Source: JBDSGC01 sp046594105
GTDB taxonomy: Bacteria; Acidobacteriota; Thermoanaerobaculia; Gp7-AA8
Length of the DNA stretch: 29,818 nt
Assembly: GCA_046594105.1 (NCBI GenBank)
Contig: JBKJQB010000347.1
Coordinates: 1 to 29,818, forward strand
Reading direction: 5' to 3'
A program made the position numbers and the translations under genes. The notes under the pieces are model-generated. The model saw nothing but the letters and a program-made list of their open reading frames with translations. It made no database searches and was not told the origin of the DNA. The number at the start of each line of letters is the position of its first letter. Position 1 is the first letter of the stretch. Shown piece by piece: positions 16,402 to 22,448 of this stretch.

Positions 16402-18051
16402 TTACCGCTTTCGAGACTCGACGATTTCGCCGCCGAGGTGTTTCTGAAATGACTTGAGTACGGGGTCGTCGCTCAGCGCGGAGGGGGTCTTCGACACTGC
16501 CACTTCGGGGCGTACCTGCGATCCCTCGGTCTGGAATTCGAGCTTGATGGGATGGCCATACACCTCCTGGCCAAGCTCCTCGAGCGTGCGGATCTGATCC
16601 TGAAGCGAGTCAGCAAAAAAACTCTGCGCAGCGTCAAAAATGAAAAGCAGGCGGTCCCCGTTCTTGCGAATACTCTTCGCTCCGGCGATGTAGCTGCCCA
16701 GAAGGGGCCGCGCCGACTGCACGCGATCGACGAAGTCCTGGGGATCGTCATTGCCGGGCGCCGCGGGAACTCGAGAGGACTGGACCGATTTCTCCTGAGG
16801 TGCCGCCGAGGGTTGCGCTGGTCCGGAGGTTCTCGGGCGCACCGGTGGCGGTTCTGGAGAAGGAGTTGATGGAGCCGCGCGCCTCACCGGCGTCGGTGCA
16901 GCCGCCCGAGTCTCCGTGGCCTGGACGGTGGCGCCCTGACCGAGAGCATCTTCCACTGAGCGCAACCGGGGAAAAGTCGCGGCTTTCAGGAGGGCGATCT
17001 CCACTGCCAGCCGCTGGTGTTCTGCGCGATTGACCGTCTCGTCATCGCGAAGCAGCAGGTTTGCCACGCGCAGCAATTCCGAATAGGAAAATCGACTGGC
17101 GCAGGTCCGGATGGCCAGCAGGTCCTCGGGCGTGGCGGAGAGCATCGCTTCGTCCGCTCCTGCCGCGATCAGCAGAAGCCCGCGAACGAACGAGAGGAAG
17201 TCGCGATACAGCATTTTGAGATCGCGGCCACGGGAGACCGCGTCGTCCAGCGCCTCGACGATTCCGGCATGGTCGCCGGCAGCGATCAGCTCGGCAACGC
17301 GCGCAAAAAAACTGATCTCGGAAAGGCCGAGCACCGCGGCGACATCTGCGCTGTGCACGGAGCGGCCGCTGAAGGCGATGACCTGGTCGAGGATGGAGAG
17401 AGCGTCACGAACGCTGCCTTCACCGCGACGGGCCACGACTTCCAGAGCATCGCGATCGGCCGCGATCTCTTCGCTCACACAGATTCTCTGCAGCCGTTCA
17501 ATCAGTTCATCGAGAGTGATCTTTCGCAGCGCGAACTTCTGAACGCGTGAAAGGATTGTCGCCGGAATCTTCGGCATCTCTGTGGTGGCGAACATGAAAA
17601 CCACGTGGGGGGGCGGCTCTTCAAGAATCTTGAGCAGCGCGTTCCATGCGGGCGTGCTGAGCATGTGCGCCTCGTCGATGATGAAGATGCGGTAGCGGTC
17701 GCGCGCGGGCTGGAACTGGGTGACATCCTTCAGCTCTCGGATGTTATCCACGCCGTTGTAGGTCGCGCCGTCGATTTCCCGGACATCCATGTCGATGCCC
17801 TCGGTGATCTCCCGGCAGTTCGTGCATTCGTTGCACGGCTCCAGAGTGGGGCCCTTCACGCAGTTGAGGGCCTTGGCCAGGATCCTGGCCGAGGTGGTCT
17901 TGCCCACGCCGCGCACGCCGGAGAAGAGATAGGCGTGGTGGATGCGCTGCTGCTCGATGGCGTTCTGCAGCGTGCGCACGACCGTTTCCTGTCCGACGAC
18001 ATCATGGAAGGACTGCGGCCGGTATTTTCGGGCGAGCGCCTGATAGGACAT
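16402..18051 (-). CDS. dnaX: DNA polymerase III subunits gamma/tau
   Basis: The 549-residue protein begins MSYQALARKYRPQSFHDVVG, the standard DnaX start. It has Walker A GVRGVGKT (45-52) and zinc-binding cysteines at 64, 73, 76 and 79 (CVKGPTLEPCNECTNC). It also has the Walker B region IDEAHMLS and ATTEMPKIPATILSRVQKF. The ATPase core (domains I-III) ends near residue 370. A Pro/Ala-rich linker and a tau-specific C-terminal domain follow. Longer upstream frames would run through the SRP RNA and are rejected. I see no convincing programmed frameshift signal, so a separate gamma product is uncertain. It is first in the dnaX-ybaB-recR unit. Confidence 0.96.
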   Translation of the reverse strand: MSYQALARKYRPQSFHDVVGQETVVRTLQNAIEQQRIHHAYLFSGVRGVGKTTSARILAKALNCVKGPTLEPCNECTNCREITEGIDMDVREIDGATYNGVDNIRELKDVTQFQPARDRYRIFIIDEAHMLSTPAWNALLKILEEPPPHVVFMFATTEMPKIPATILSRVQKFALRKITLDELIERLQRICVSEEIAADRDALEVVARRGEGSVRDALSILDQVIAFSGRSVHSADVAAVLGLSEISFFARVAELIAAGDHAGIVEALDDAVSRGRDLKMLYRDFLSFVRGLLLIAAGADEAMLSATPEDLLAIRTCASRFSYSELLRVANLLLRDDETVNRAEHQRLAVEIALLKAATFPRLRSVEDALGQGATVQATETRAAAPTPVRRAAPSTPSPEPPPVRPRTSGPAQPSAAPQEKSVQSSRVPAAPGNDDPQDFVDRVQSARPLLGSYIAGAKSIRKNGDRLLFIFDAAQSFFADSLQDQIRTLEELGQEVYGHPIKLEFQTEGSQVRPEVAVSKTPSALSDDPVLKSFQKHLGGEIVESRKR

Positions 18052-18124
18052 GGTTGCGGCGAGTATAGAGCGGGGTTCGGTCGGCTTGAGGTTGCGGCTC
18101 GAAGTGGGGGCAGAACGCTCGGAA

Positions 18125-18223
18125 GAGCCCAGGTTTACTGCGGCACACAGGGAAAGCACCTTATCGCTGCTTCCTTCCGGACCTGACGAGATTCGGCGCG
18201 CCTGCTGCACAGGACCCGGGCTC
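18125..18223 (-). ncRNA. ffs: Signal recognition particle RNA (4.5S type)
   Basis: The minus strand contains the conserved SRP RNA apical stem (GTCAGGTCCGGAAGGAAGCA), including the GGAA tetraloop and the asymmetric internal loop that binds Ffh. Flanking arms close a long stem: GAGCCCGGG (18223-18215) pairs with CCTGGGCTC (18133-18125). About 99 nt is the expected size for the small bacterial form. Ends are approximate. It lies directly upstream of dnaX, as in several other bacteria. Confidence 0.93.
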
Positions 18224-18256
18224 ATCCCAGCGGACGGTCGCGGACCGTCGCCGAGT

Positions 18257-18346
18257 TGGCGGAGAGAGTGGGATTCGAACCCACGGTACGGGTTAACGTA
18301 CACACGCTTTCCAAGCGTGCGCCTTAAGCCACTCGGCCATCTCTCC
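18257..18346 (-). tRNA. tRNA-Ser(GGA)
   Basis: On the minus strand the gene begins GGAGAGATGGCCGAGTGGCT. The anticodon loop TTGGAAA is closed by CACGC/GCGTG, giving anticodon GGA. There is a long variable arm, a T-arm GGTTCGAATCC and an encoded CCA (18259-18257). The acceptor arms GGAGAGA and TCTCTCC pair. It lies just upstream of the SRP RNA. Confidence 0.95.
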
Positions 18347-18512
18347 CAAAGCAGAAGGTAGAAAGCAGAAGGGATTCGCTTTTTACCAGCTGATTTTCAC
18401 ATCTAATTTAAAAGAGCAAAACCAGCACGATAATGCCGGCTATCAAATGATCAACCAAAACGAGCACGGCTGTACTTCTGTTTTCTGCCTTCTTACCTCT
18501 GTTTTCCCGGAC
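18347..18512. repeat. AT-rich spacer flanked by inverted CAGAAGG-type simple repeats
   Basis: The segment between the two tRNA-Ser genes is far more AT-rich than its surroundings. It starts with GCAGAAGGTAGAAAGCAGAA on the plus strand (18352 onward). It ends with the inverse orientation (CTTCTG, TTTTCTGCCTTCTTACCTCTG, 18474-18504), so the two edges form an imperfect inverted repeat. No coding gene is convincing here. Confidence 0.5.
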
Positions 18513-18602
18513 TGGCGGAGAGGGGGGGATTCGAACCCCCGATACCCGTAAAGGTATAACGGTTTTCGAGACCGCCGCGTTCAACCGCTCTGCCACCTCT
18601 CC
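18513..18602 (-). tRNA. tRNA-Ser(CGA)
   Basis: The minus strand reads GGAGAGGTGGCAGAGCGGTT at the 5' end. The anticodon loop CTCGAAA lies between CGGT and ACCG, giving anticodon CGA. A long variable arm, GGTTCGAATCC and an encoded CCA (18515-18513) follow. The acceptor arms GGAGAGG and CCTCTCC pair. Its 5' 22 bases overlap the 3' end of tadA. Confidence 0.95.
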
Positions 18603-19063
18603 GCATCCGGGGAACGTCCGCGTAACTGTTGAAAGAACTCCTGAAGAAGACGACGAGAGCGTTCTTCCTGAACCCCTCCGGTAACGATCAGCCGGTGGTT
18701 CAGCCGGCTGTCCTGAACGAGATTTCCGAGGGAACCGCAAAAGCCCGCCTTCGGATCGAAGGCGGCGAAGATCAACTCCCCGACCCGTGCGTTGACCAGC
18801 GCGCCTGCGCACATGGCGCAGGGTTCCAGAGTGACCACCATCGTGGTGCGTTCCAGACGCCAGTCACCGATGCTCCTGGCTCCTTCGGCAATGGCGATCA
18901 ACTCGGCGTGACCGAGGGGATCGCCCGACTGGCGCCGGTTGCGACCGCGCCCGATGATCCGGCCGCCGTCATCGACCAGCACCGCTCCAACCGGAATCTC
19001 GCCGTCCGATGCAGCTTCTTCGGCGAGCGCGAAGGCTTGCTCCATCCATTCCGCTCGTTCCAT
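18581..19063 (-). CDS. tadA: tRNA-specific adenosine deaminase TadA
   Basis: The 160-residue protein has the zinc-deaminase motifs HAE (His52, catalytic Glu54) and PCAMC (Cys82, Cys85), plus GEIPVGAVLV and the TadA-type FDPKAGFCGSLGNLVQD. It deaminates A34 of tRNA-Arg(ACG) to inosine, and that tRNA is encoded just upstream on the same strand. The last seven codons and the TGA stop (18583-18581) lie inside the 5' part of tRNA-Ser(CGA), so the mRNA and tRNA gene share 22 bases. Processing of the tRNA would therefore cut the message at its 3' end. The start ATG at 19063 lies 16 bases below a hairpin terminator. Confidence 0.95.
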   Translation of the reverse strand: MERAEWMEQAFALAEEAASDGEIPVGAVLVDDGGRIIGRGRNRRQSGDPLGHAELIAIAEGARSIGDWRLERTTMVVTLEPCAMCAGALVNARVGELIFAAFDPKAGFCGSLGNLVQDSRLNHRLIVTGGVQEERSRRLLQEFFQQLRGRSPDAERWQSG

Positions 19064-19078
19064 AGTTCAAAGATTACA

Positions 19079-19102
19079 ACGGCGGGCTTCTCTGCCCGCC
19101 GT
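19079..19102 (-). terminator. Intrinsic-type terminator after tRNA-Arg(ACG)
   Basis: A perfect 9-bp stem (ACGGCGGGC / GCCCGCCGT) with a 6-base loop follows the tRNA 3' end by 16 bases on the minus strand. It is followed by a T-containing tract (TTGTAATCTTT). It lies just before tadA and probably separates the tRNA transcript from tadA, or attenuates read-through. Confidence 0.65.
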
Positions 19103-19118
19103 CGTGTTGATTCTGATT

Positions 19119-19195
19119 TGGTGCACCCAGCAAGACTCGAACTTGCAACCTTCTGATCCGTAGTCAGATGCTCTATCCAATTAAGCTATGGGTGC
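19119..19195 (-). tRNA. tRNA-Arg(ACG)
   Basis: The minus strand begins GCACCCATAGCTTAATTGGA and has anticodon loop CTACGGA (anticodon ACG) closed by CTGA/TCAG. The T-arm AGTTCGAGTCT and an encoded CCA (19121-19119) complete the tRNA. This tRNA is the substrate of TadA, whose gene is next downstream. Confidence 0.95.
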
Positions 19196-19368
19196 GAGCA
19201 AAGCGGCGTAACGGCACCCGCCGGAGACGAAATTCCTTTCTGGCAGGGCCTGGCGCGGTCGCGGATTCTAAGTCCGGCAGGCCAGTCAGAGCAAGGACGC
19301 GGTCAGCGCTACCCCTTCCATTTCCAATTGCGATAGACTTCTCCGCTCAAACAGCAATCGCTTCACGG

Positions 19369-19431
19369 CCTCTACGGTTGGCTACTGCCTGTCCCACCCT
19401 TCCCCAGCCAACCGTGGAGGCGTGATTTTTT
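19369..19431 (+). terminator. Terminator- or attenuator-like hairpin with U-run, no plus-strand gene upstream
   Basis: CCTCTACGGTTGGCT (19369-19383) pairs with AGCCAACCGTGGAGG (19406-19420) over 15 positions with one G-U pair. The loop is 22 bases. The stem is followed by CGTGATTTTTT (19421-19431). On the plus strand it looks like an intrinsic terminator, but all genes upstream on that strand are absent. It may end an unannotated small RNA, attenuate the gene at 19463, or act as an RNA structure on the minus strand. Confidence 0.45.
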
Positions 19432-19462
19432 AACGGCCCGCCCCGCGACCCGCGCACCCACG

Positions 19463-19918
19463 ATGACGCTCGACAAGAAAGCCTTCTTCGCGCGCACCAT
19501 GCACACTCCTGACTCCCCCCAGAGGGCGGCGCTGCGCTCGTCTCTTCGCGAGGTCTCCCGCGCGCTCCTCCCTCTGCACCGTCATTTGATCGAGCACGCC
19601 AAGGCGGAGTTTGCCGTTGCGGTCGGCCCGGTCGCCAGGCCAGCCGAATTGCTTCAGCTGCTGACCGACGACCCTTTCTTCGCCTGGCTCAAGCCGGTCA
19701 CTGCGCTGATCGTCGACATCGATGAGATGGCCCGAATCGACTTCGAGCCGGAAGCTGCAATGGCGATCGGAGACAGGGTGGAAGCCCTTTTCACGAAAGG
19801 CGATCCTGCATCGGCGTTTTCGCAGCACTACGTTCCCGCGCTGCAGAGCAATGTGGAAGTGGCCATCGCACACGCCGACCTGCGGAAGGCGTTCGAGCCG
19901 CTGCGCCACCAGAAGTAA
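19463..19918 (+). CDS. Uncharacterised soluble protein
   Basis: The 151-residue protein (MTLDKKAFFARTMHTPDSPQ at its start) has no signal peptide or membrane helix. It looks all-helical, with motifs SSLREVSRALLPLHRHLIEHAK and LTDDPFFAWLKPVTALIVDIDEM. The DDPFFAWL...L..LI..ID pattern seems familiar from conserved hypothetical proteins, but I cannot name a function. It is the only plus-strand gene in a run of minus-strand tRNA genes and converges on tRNA-Arg(TCT), 8 bases away. A hairpin with a U-run lies about 30 bases upstream and may attenuate it. Confidence 0.8.
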   Translation: MTLDKKAFFARTMHTPDSPQRAALRSSLREVSRALLPLHRHLIEHAKAEFAVAVGPVARPAELLQLLTDDPFFAWLKPVTALIVDIDEMARIDFEPEAAMAIGDRVEALFTKGDPASAFSQHYVPALQSNVEVAIAHADLRKAFEPLRHQK

Positions 19919-19926
19919 CTCCCGAT

Positions 19927-20003
19927 TGGTCTCCCCGGCAGGGATCGAACCTGCGACCCACAGCTTAGAAGGCTGTTGCTCTGTCCAACTGAGCTACGGG
20001 GAG
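19927..20003 (-). tRNA. tRNA-Arg(TCT)
   Basis: The minus strand starts CTCCCCGTAGCTCAGTTGGA and has anticodon loop CTTCTAA (anticodon TCT) closed by CAGC/GCTG. The T-arm GGTTCGATCCC and an encoded CCA (19929-19927) follow. The acceptor CTCCCCG pairs with CGGGGAG. Confidence 0.95.
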
Positions 20004-20023
20004 AAAGGAAAGGAAGCACGCAA

Positions 20024-20100
<77 letters not shown>

Positions 20101-20169
20101 ACAAGACGTGCTGAAAACAACCCCTCAACAGTAGCACTCGTCGCGAGGATTCCGCGACCGGGGTCGACC

Positions 20170-20200
20170 ATCGCGGTCTCCATGGAGCACGGACCGCGAT
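20170..20200 (-). terminator. Hairpin after the 20210-20638 gene
   Basis: ATCGCGGTC (20170-20178) and GACCGCGAT (20192-20200) form a perfect 9-bp stem with a 13-base loop, starting about 10 bases after the gene's stop. No U-run follows, so it may be a weak or factor-dependent terminator. Confidence 0.35.
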
Positions 20201-20209
20201 CGCGCTGAT

Positions 20210-20638
20210 CTAAACAGCCTGCGCGGTCCCTTCGTCGATCCGGTGGGCCGGCAGCGCGGACTGCCACTGGTGAGCCGCTTTCGCGTCGAGCACGAATTCA
20301 AACATGTGACCGTGCGAGCGCAAGCGAAGGATCTTGCCGATGACTGAATGGCCGGTGGCCGTCTCGTCGTCGTACTGGACCTCGTCGATGTTGCGCAACT
20401 CCAGTGAAGCCTGCAGGTCGGTATTCTCATAGTAGAGGGTGTCATCGGTGATGGCCAGAGCGACAGGAATCCGTTGTCCCCCTTCCACCAACTCTGCCCC
20501 GCTGCAGGCCCGCGCTCCCTGCTTTCTGCGCTGGATGCAACCGTCGATCAAATCCTTTGATCGAACCCGGAGAAAAATGACGACCAGCGCCACCAGCACG
20601 ACCGTTGCCACGAGAGTCATCGTTCCGAGTGATTGCAT
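20210..20638 (-). CDS. Uncharacterised single-pass membrane protein (PH/DUF2550-like layout)
   Basis: From ATG 20638 the protein is 142 residues. A strong ribosome-binding site GGAGGAG lies 6 bases before this ATG and decides the start over the TTG at 20653. One N-terminal transmembrane helix (MTLVATVVLVALVVIFLRV) is followed by a basic stretch (RSKDLIDGCIQRRKQGARAC). A beta-rich soluble domain comes next (RIPVALAITDDTLYYENTDL, IDEVQYDDE, FEFVLDAKAAHQW), resembling a small PH-like or DUF2550-type domain. I cannot name a function. It faces the Nudix gene divergently across about 170 bases. Confidence 0.8.
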   Translation of the reverse strand: MQSLGTMTLVATVVLVALVVIFLRVRSKDLIDGCIQRRKQGARACSGAELVEGGQRIPVALAITDDTLYYENTDLQASLELRNIDEVQYDDETATGHSVIGKILRLRSHGHMFEFVLDAKAAHQWQSALPAHRIDEGTAQAV

Positions 20639-20810
20639 GAGGGGCTCCTCCAAGAGTCTGCGTTCAGAGAAAGACTACGCCTAATCGGGGCGAACGTCAC
20701 TGGATGACGGATAGAAATCTTCAACGCTGGAACGCATGACTTCGGCTGCGAGGGAAGGAAAAGACTGGCCGCCCGTTCCTGACGAGCCGACTGACCTACA
20801 ATCAGTGTGG

Positions 20811-21260
20811 ATGCCCGAGCCCCGGCGGAAAACCCGAAACGAACACTCCTCCGGTGGTGCGGTCATCTCCATTCGCGAGGGTCTGCCGCACGTGGCGATG
20901 ATTGCCACTCGAGGCCGTACCCGTTGGGGCCTTCCCAAAGGTGCCGTGATGAAAGGGGAGACCTCGGAGCAGGCGGCGCTGCGCGAAGTCCAGGAAGAAA
21001 CAGGATTGCTTGCCGACATCGTTCGCCCGCTCGACACCATCGAATACTTCTTCCGGGCCGGAGACACCCTGATCCGCAAGCAAGTCGACTTCTACCTGAT
21101 GCACTACGTGGGCGGCGCGCTGGTCCCGCAACTCAGCGAGGTCGACGACGTGGAGTGGGTGCCACTTTCCGAGGCGATCGCGCGCGCGAGCTTTGAGTCG
21201 GAGAAGAAGCTGCTGGCCTCGGCCCTCGAGGGGATCGAGTCGAAGGTCGCTGCGCCTTAG
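20811..21260 (+). CDS. Nudix hydrolase
   Basis: The 149-residue protein has a full Nudix box G-x5-E-x7-REVQEETG (Gly44 to Gly65), preceded by RTRWGLPKGAVMKGE. These are the Mg-binding and catalytic residues of pyrophosphohydrolases that act on nucleoside-diphosphate-linked compounds. The substrate is not predictable from sequence. The ATG at 20811 (MPEPRRKTRN) is preferred because it starts close to the domain; an in-frame ATG at 20736 would add 25 residues. The TAG stop (21258-21260) coincides with the edge of a repeat element and with the tail of a possible small ORF on the other strand. Confidence 0.9.
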   Translation: MPEPRRKTRNEHSSGGAVISIREGLPHVAMIATRGRTRWGLPKGAVMKGETSEQAALREVQEETGLLADIVRPLDTIEYFFRAGDTLIRKQVDFYLMHYVGGALVPQLSEVDDVEWVPLSEAIARASFESEKKLLASALEGIESKVAAP

Positions 21261-21400
21261 GCCGGCACGGCCGGCGGCGCTGGTTGCCCAAGGCTCCGCC
21301 ATGATCGCGTTTTAAGACTTTCTGCCGCGCAGGCTCCTAGCGCTGGCCGGTTTCGTCGCAGCCTTTTTCCGGGGCGATATTTCTTCAGAAGGTCGGACAT
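21257..21400 (-). CDS. Possible small basic protein after ku, ending in a repeat element
   Basis: The ATG at 21400 has a Shine-Dalgarno-like GGAGA about 7 bases upstream and begins MSDLLKKYRPGKRLRRNRPA. It is 47 codons long, with its 3' part inside repeat copy 1. Near the start is an A5 run (GGAAAAAGG). One extra A would switch the frame to a Lys/Ala-rich tail (KAATKPASARSLRGRKS), which looks more natural, so a frameshift is possible. No family is recognised. It lies 36 bases downstream of ku on the same strand. Confidence 0.25.
   Translation of the reverse strand: MSDLLKKYRPGKRLRRNRPALGACAAESLKTRSWRSLGQPAPPAVPA
21260..21337 (+). repeat. Dispersed repeat copy 1 (about 78 bp, degenerate right end)
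   Basis: It starts GGCCGGCACGGC directly at the Nudix stop codon and shares the core GGTTGCCCAAGGCTCCGCCA with copy 2, then GATC.CG, AAGAC and TTCTGCCG. The right terminal inverted repeat is degraded (CTGCCGCGCAGGCTCC). It fills the space between the convergent Nudix and ku ends. Confidence 0.8.
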
Positions 21401-21436
21401 CGTGGGTCTCCGCTGACTGGGGCCATCTGGTCGGTG

Positions 21437-22309
21437 TCAGGAGGCGCGGCGCTTGCGCGATGATGTGGATCGACTCCTGGCCTTGGTCGTGGCGGGCCGG
21501 GGTGCACGACGGGAGCTCGAGGAACGGCTGGAGCTCTTCCCCTTTTCGAGACTGCGACGCAGCGCTTCCATGATGTCGATGACTTCGCCGCCGGTCTCTT
21601 CTTCCTGCTCTTCGGCAACGATTGTTTTTCCTCGGCCTTTGGCTTTGATCCGCTCGAGAAGTCTCGCGCGGTACTCGTCCTTGAAGGCGGCGGGGTCGAA
21701 CTTTTTCTCGGTCAGCTCGTCGATCAGCATCTCTGCCAGGGCGACTTCTTTCTCCTTCACTGCGCCGGCCTCGATGTCGACCGCTCCGAAGTCCCGCACC
21801 TCATCCGCGTAGAACATGGTGTGCAGCACCAGACCGTTCTCGTACGGGCGCAGGACCACGAGGTGCTGCCTTCCCGAAGAGACCCATTGCGCGACCGCGA
21901 CCTTGCTCTGCTTCTTCATGGCCGAGGCCAGAAGGCGGTAGGTCTTTCCTCCACCAGCGGCGGGACCGAGAAAATAGGCCTTTTCGAAAAAGAGCGGATC
22001 GATCTGCTCCAGAGCGACAAACTCGGTGATCTCCAGAGCCCGGTTGTCGTCGGTCTCCAGTGCCTCGATTTCTTCGTCGCTGAAGGTGATGTACTTGCTT
22101 TTGCTGATGGCGTATCCGCGGACGAGTTCCTCCGCTTCGACGATTTTTTCGTGTTGCGGACACCACCACTTTCGGTTGACCCGGGAGCCGCAGCTTTCGT
22201 GGAGCAGATTGAAGTGGATGTCTTCGGACTTGGTCGCCGTGTAGAAACGGACGGGGATGGAGACGAGACCAAACGAAATGGTGGCATTGCGAAGGGGTCT
22301 GAGAGCCAT
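21437..22309 (-). CDS. ku: Non-homologous end-joining protein Ku
   Basis: The 290-residue protein begins MALRPLRNATISFGLVSIPV, the bacterial Ku start, with the Ku core motifs FNLLHESCGSRVNRKWWCP and VEAEELVRGYAI. Further motifs are IDPLFFEKAYFLGP and LVVLRPYENGLVLHTM, then a Ser/Arg/Lys-rich disordered C-terminal tail (SSSRSSSSRRAPRP). Bacterial Ku rings DNA ends and recruits ligase D. No ligD is in the window. The ribosome-binding site AGGAGG lies 5 bases before the ATG and decides the start. It diverges from the histidine kinase gene across 139 bases holding a palindrome. Confidence 0.97.
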   Translation of the reverse strand: MALRPLRNATISFGLVSIPVRFYTATKSEDIHFNLLHESCGSRVNRKWWCPQHEKIVEAEELVRGYAISKSKYITFSDEEIEALETDDNRALEITEFVALEQIDPLFFEKAYFLGPAAGGGKTYRLLASAMKKQSKVAVAQWVSSGRQHLVVLRPYENGLVLHTMFYADEVRDFGAVDIEAGAVKEKEVALAEMLIDELTEKKFDPAAFKDEYRARLLERIKAKGRGKTIVAEEQEEETGGEVIDIMEALRRSLEKGKSSSRSSSSRRAPRPATTKARSRSTSSRKRRAS

Positions 22310-22362
22310 GCGTCCTCCTGAGGCGACCGCTTTGCAGCCGGCATACCAGAGCGATCGAACTC

Positions 22363-22396
22363 CAATTGCTGCAAGTGCCATGCTTGCCAGCAATTG
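22363..22396. promoter_or_regulatory. Palindrome between ku and the histidine kinase
   Basis: CAATTGCTGCAAG (22363-22375) and CTTGCCAGCAATTG (22383-22396) are reverse complements apart from one extra C, around a 7-base centre. It lies in the shared upstream region of the two divergent genes. A TTGACG that could serve as a -35 box for the kinase begins at its right edge (22394). It could be an operator site or an RNA hairpin. Confidence 0.5.
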
Positions 22397-22448
22397 ACGC
22401 ACGTGACGCGGCCTCGATCTTGCAGCCGGAGGAGCCGCTAGCCGCGCT

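Noticed and set aside
16615..17310. Two T7 runs in dnaX (near 16616 and 17303) as programmed frameshift sites for a gamma subunit
   Set aside because: Neither run lies at the usual end of the ATPase core with a stem-loop, and both read as Phe-Phe in well-conserved sequence.
18257..18602. Possibility that one of the serine tRNAs is tRNA-Sec, which would support the selenoprotein call
   Set aside because: The anticodons are GGA and CGA, not TCA, and the stem lengths are normal for tRNA-Ser. No tRNA-Sec is in the window.
18408..18812. A 134-codon minus-strand frame through tRNA-Ser(CGA) and part of tadA
   Set aside because: It reads through a tRNA gene and overlaps TadA in another frame. Its hydrophobic tail comes from the AT-rich spacer.
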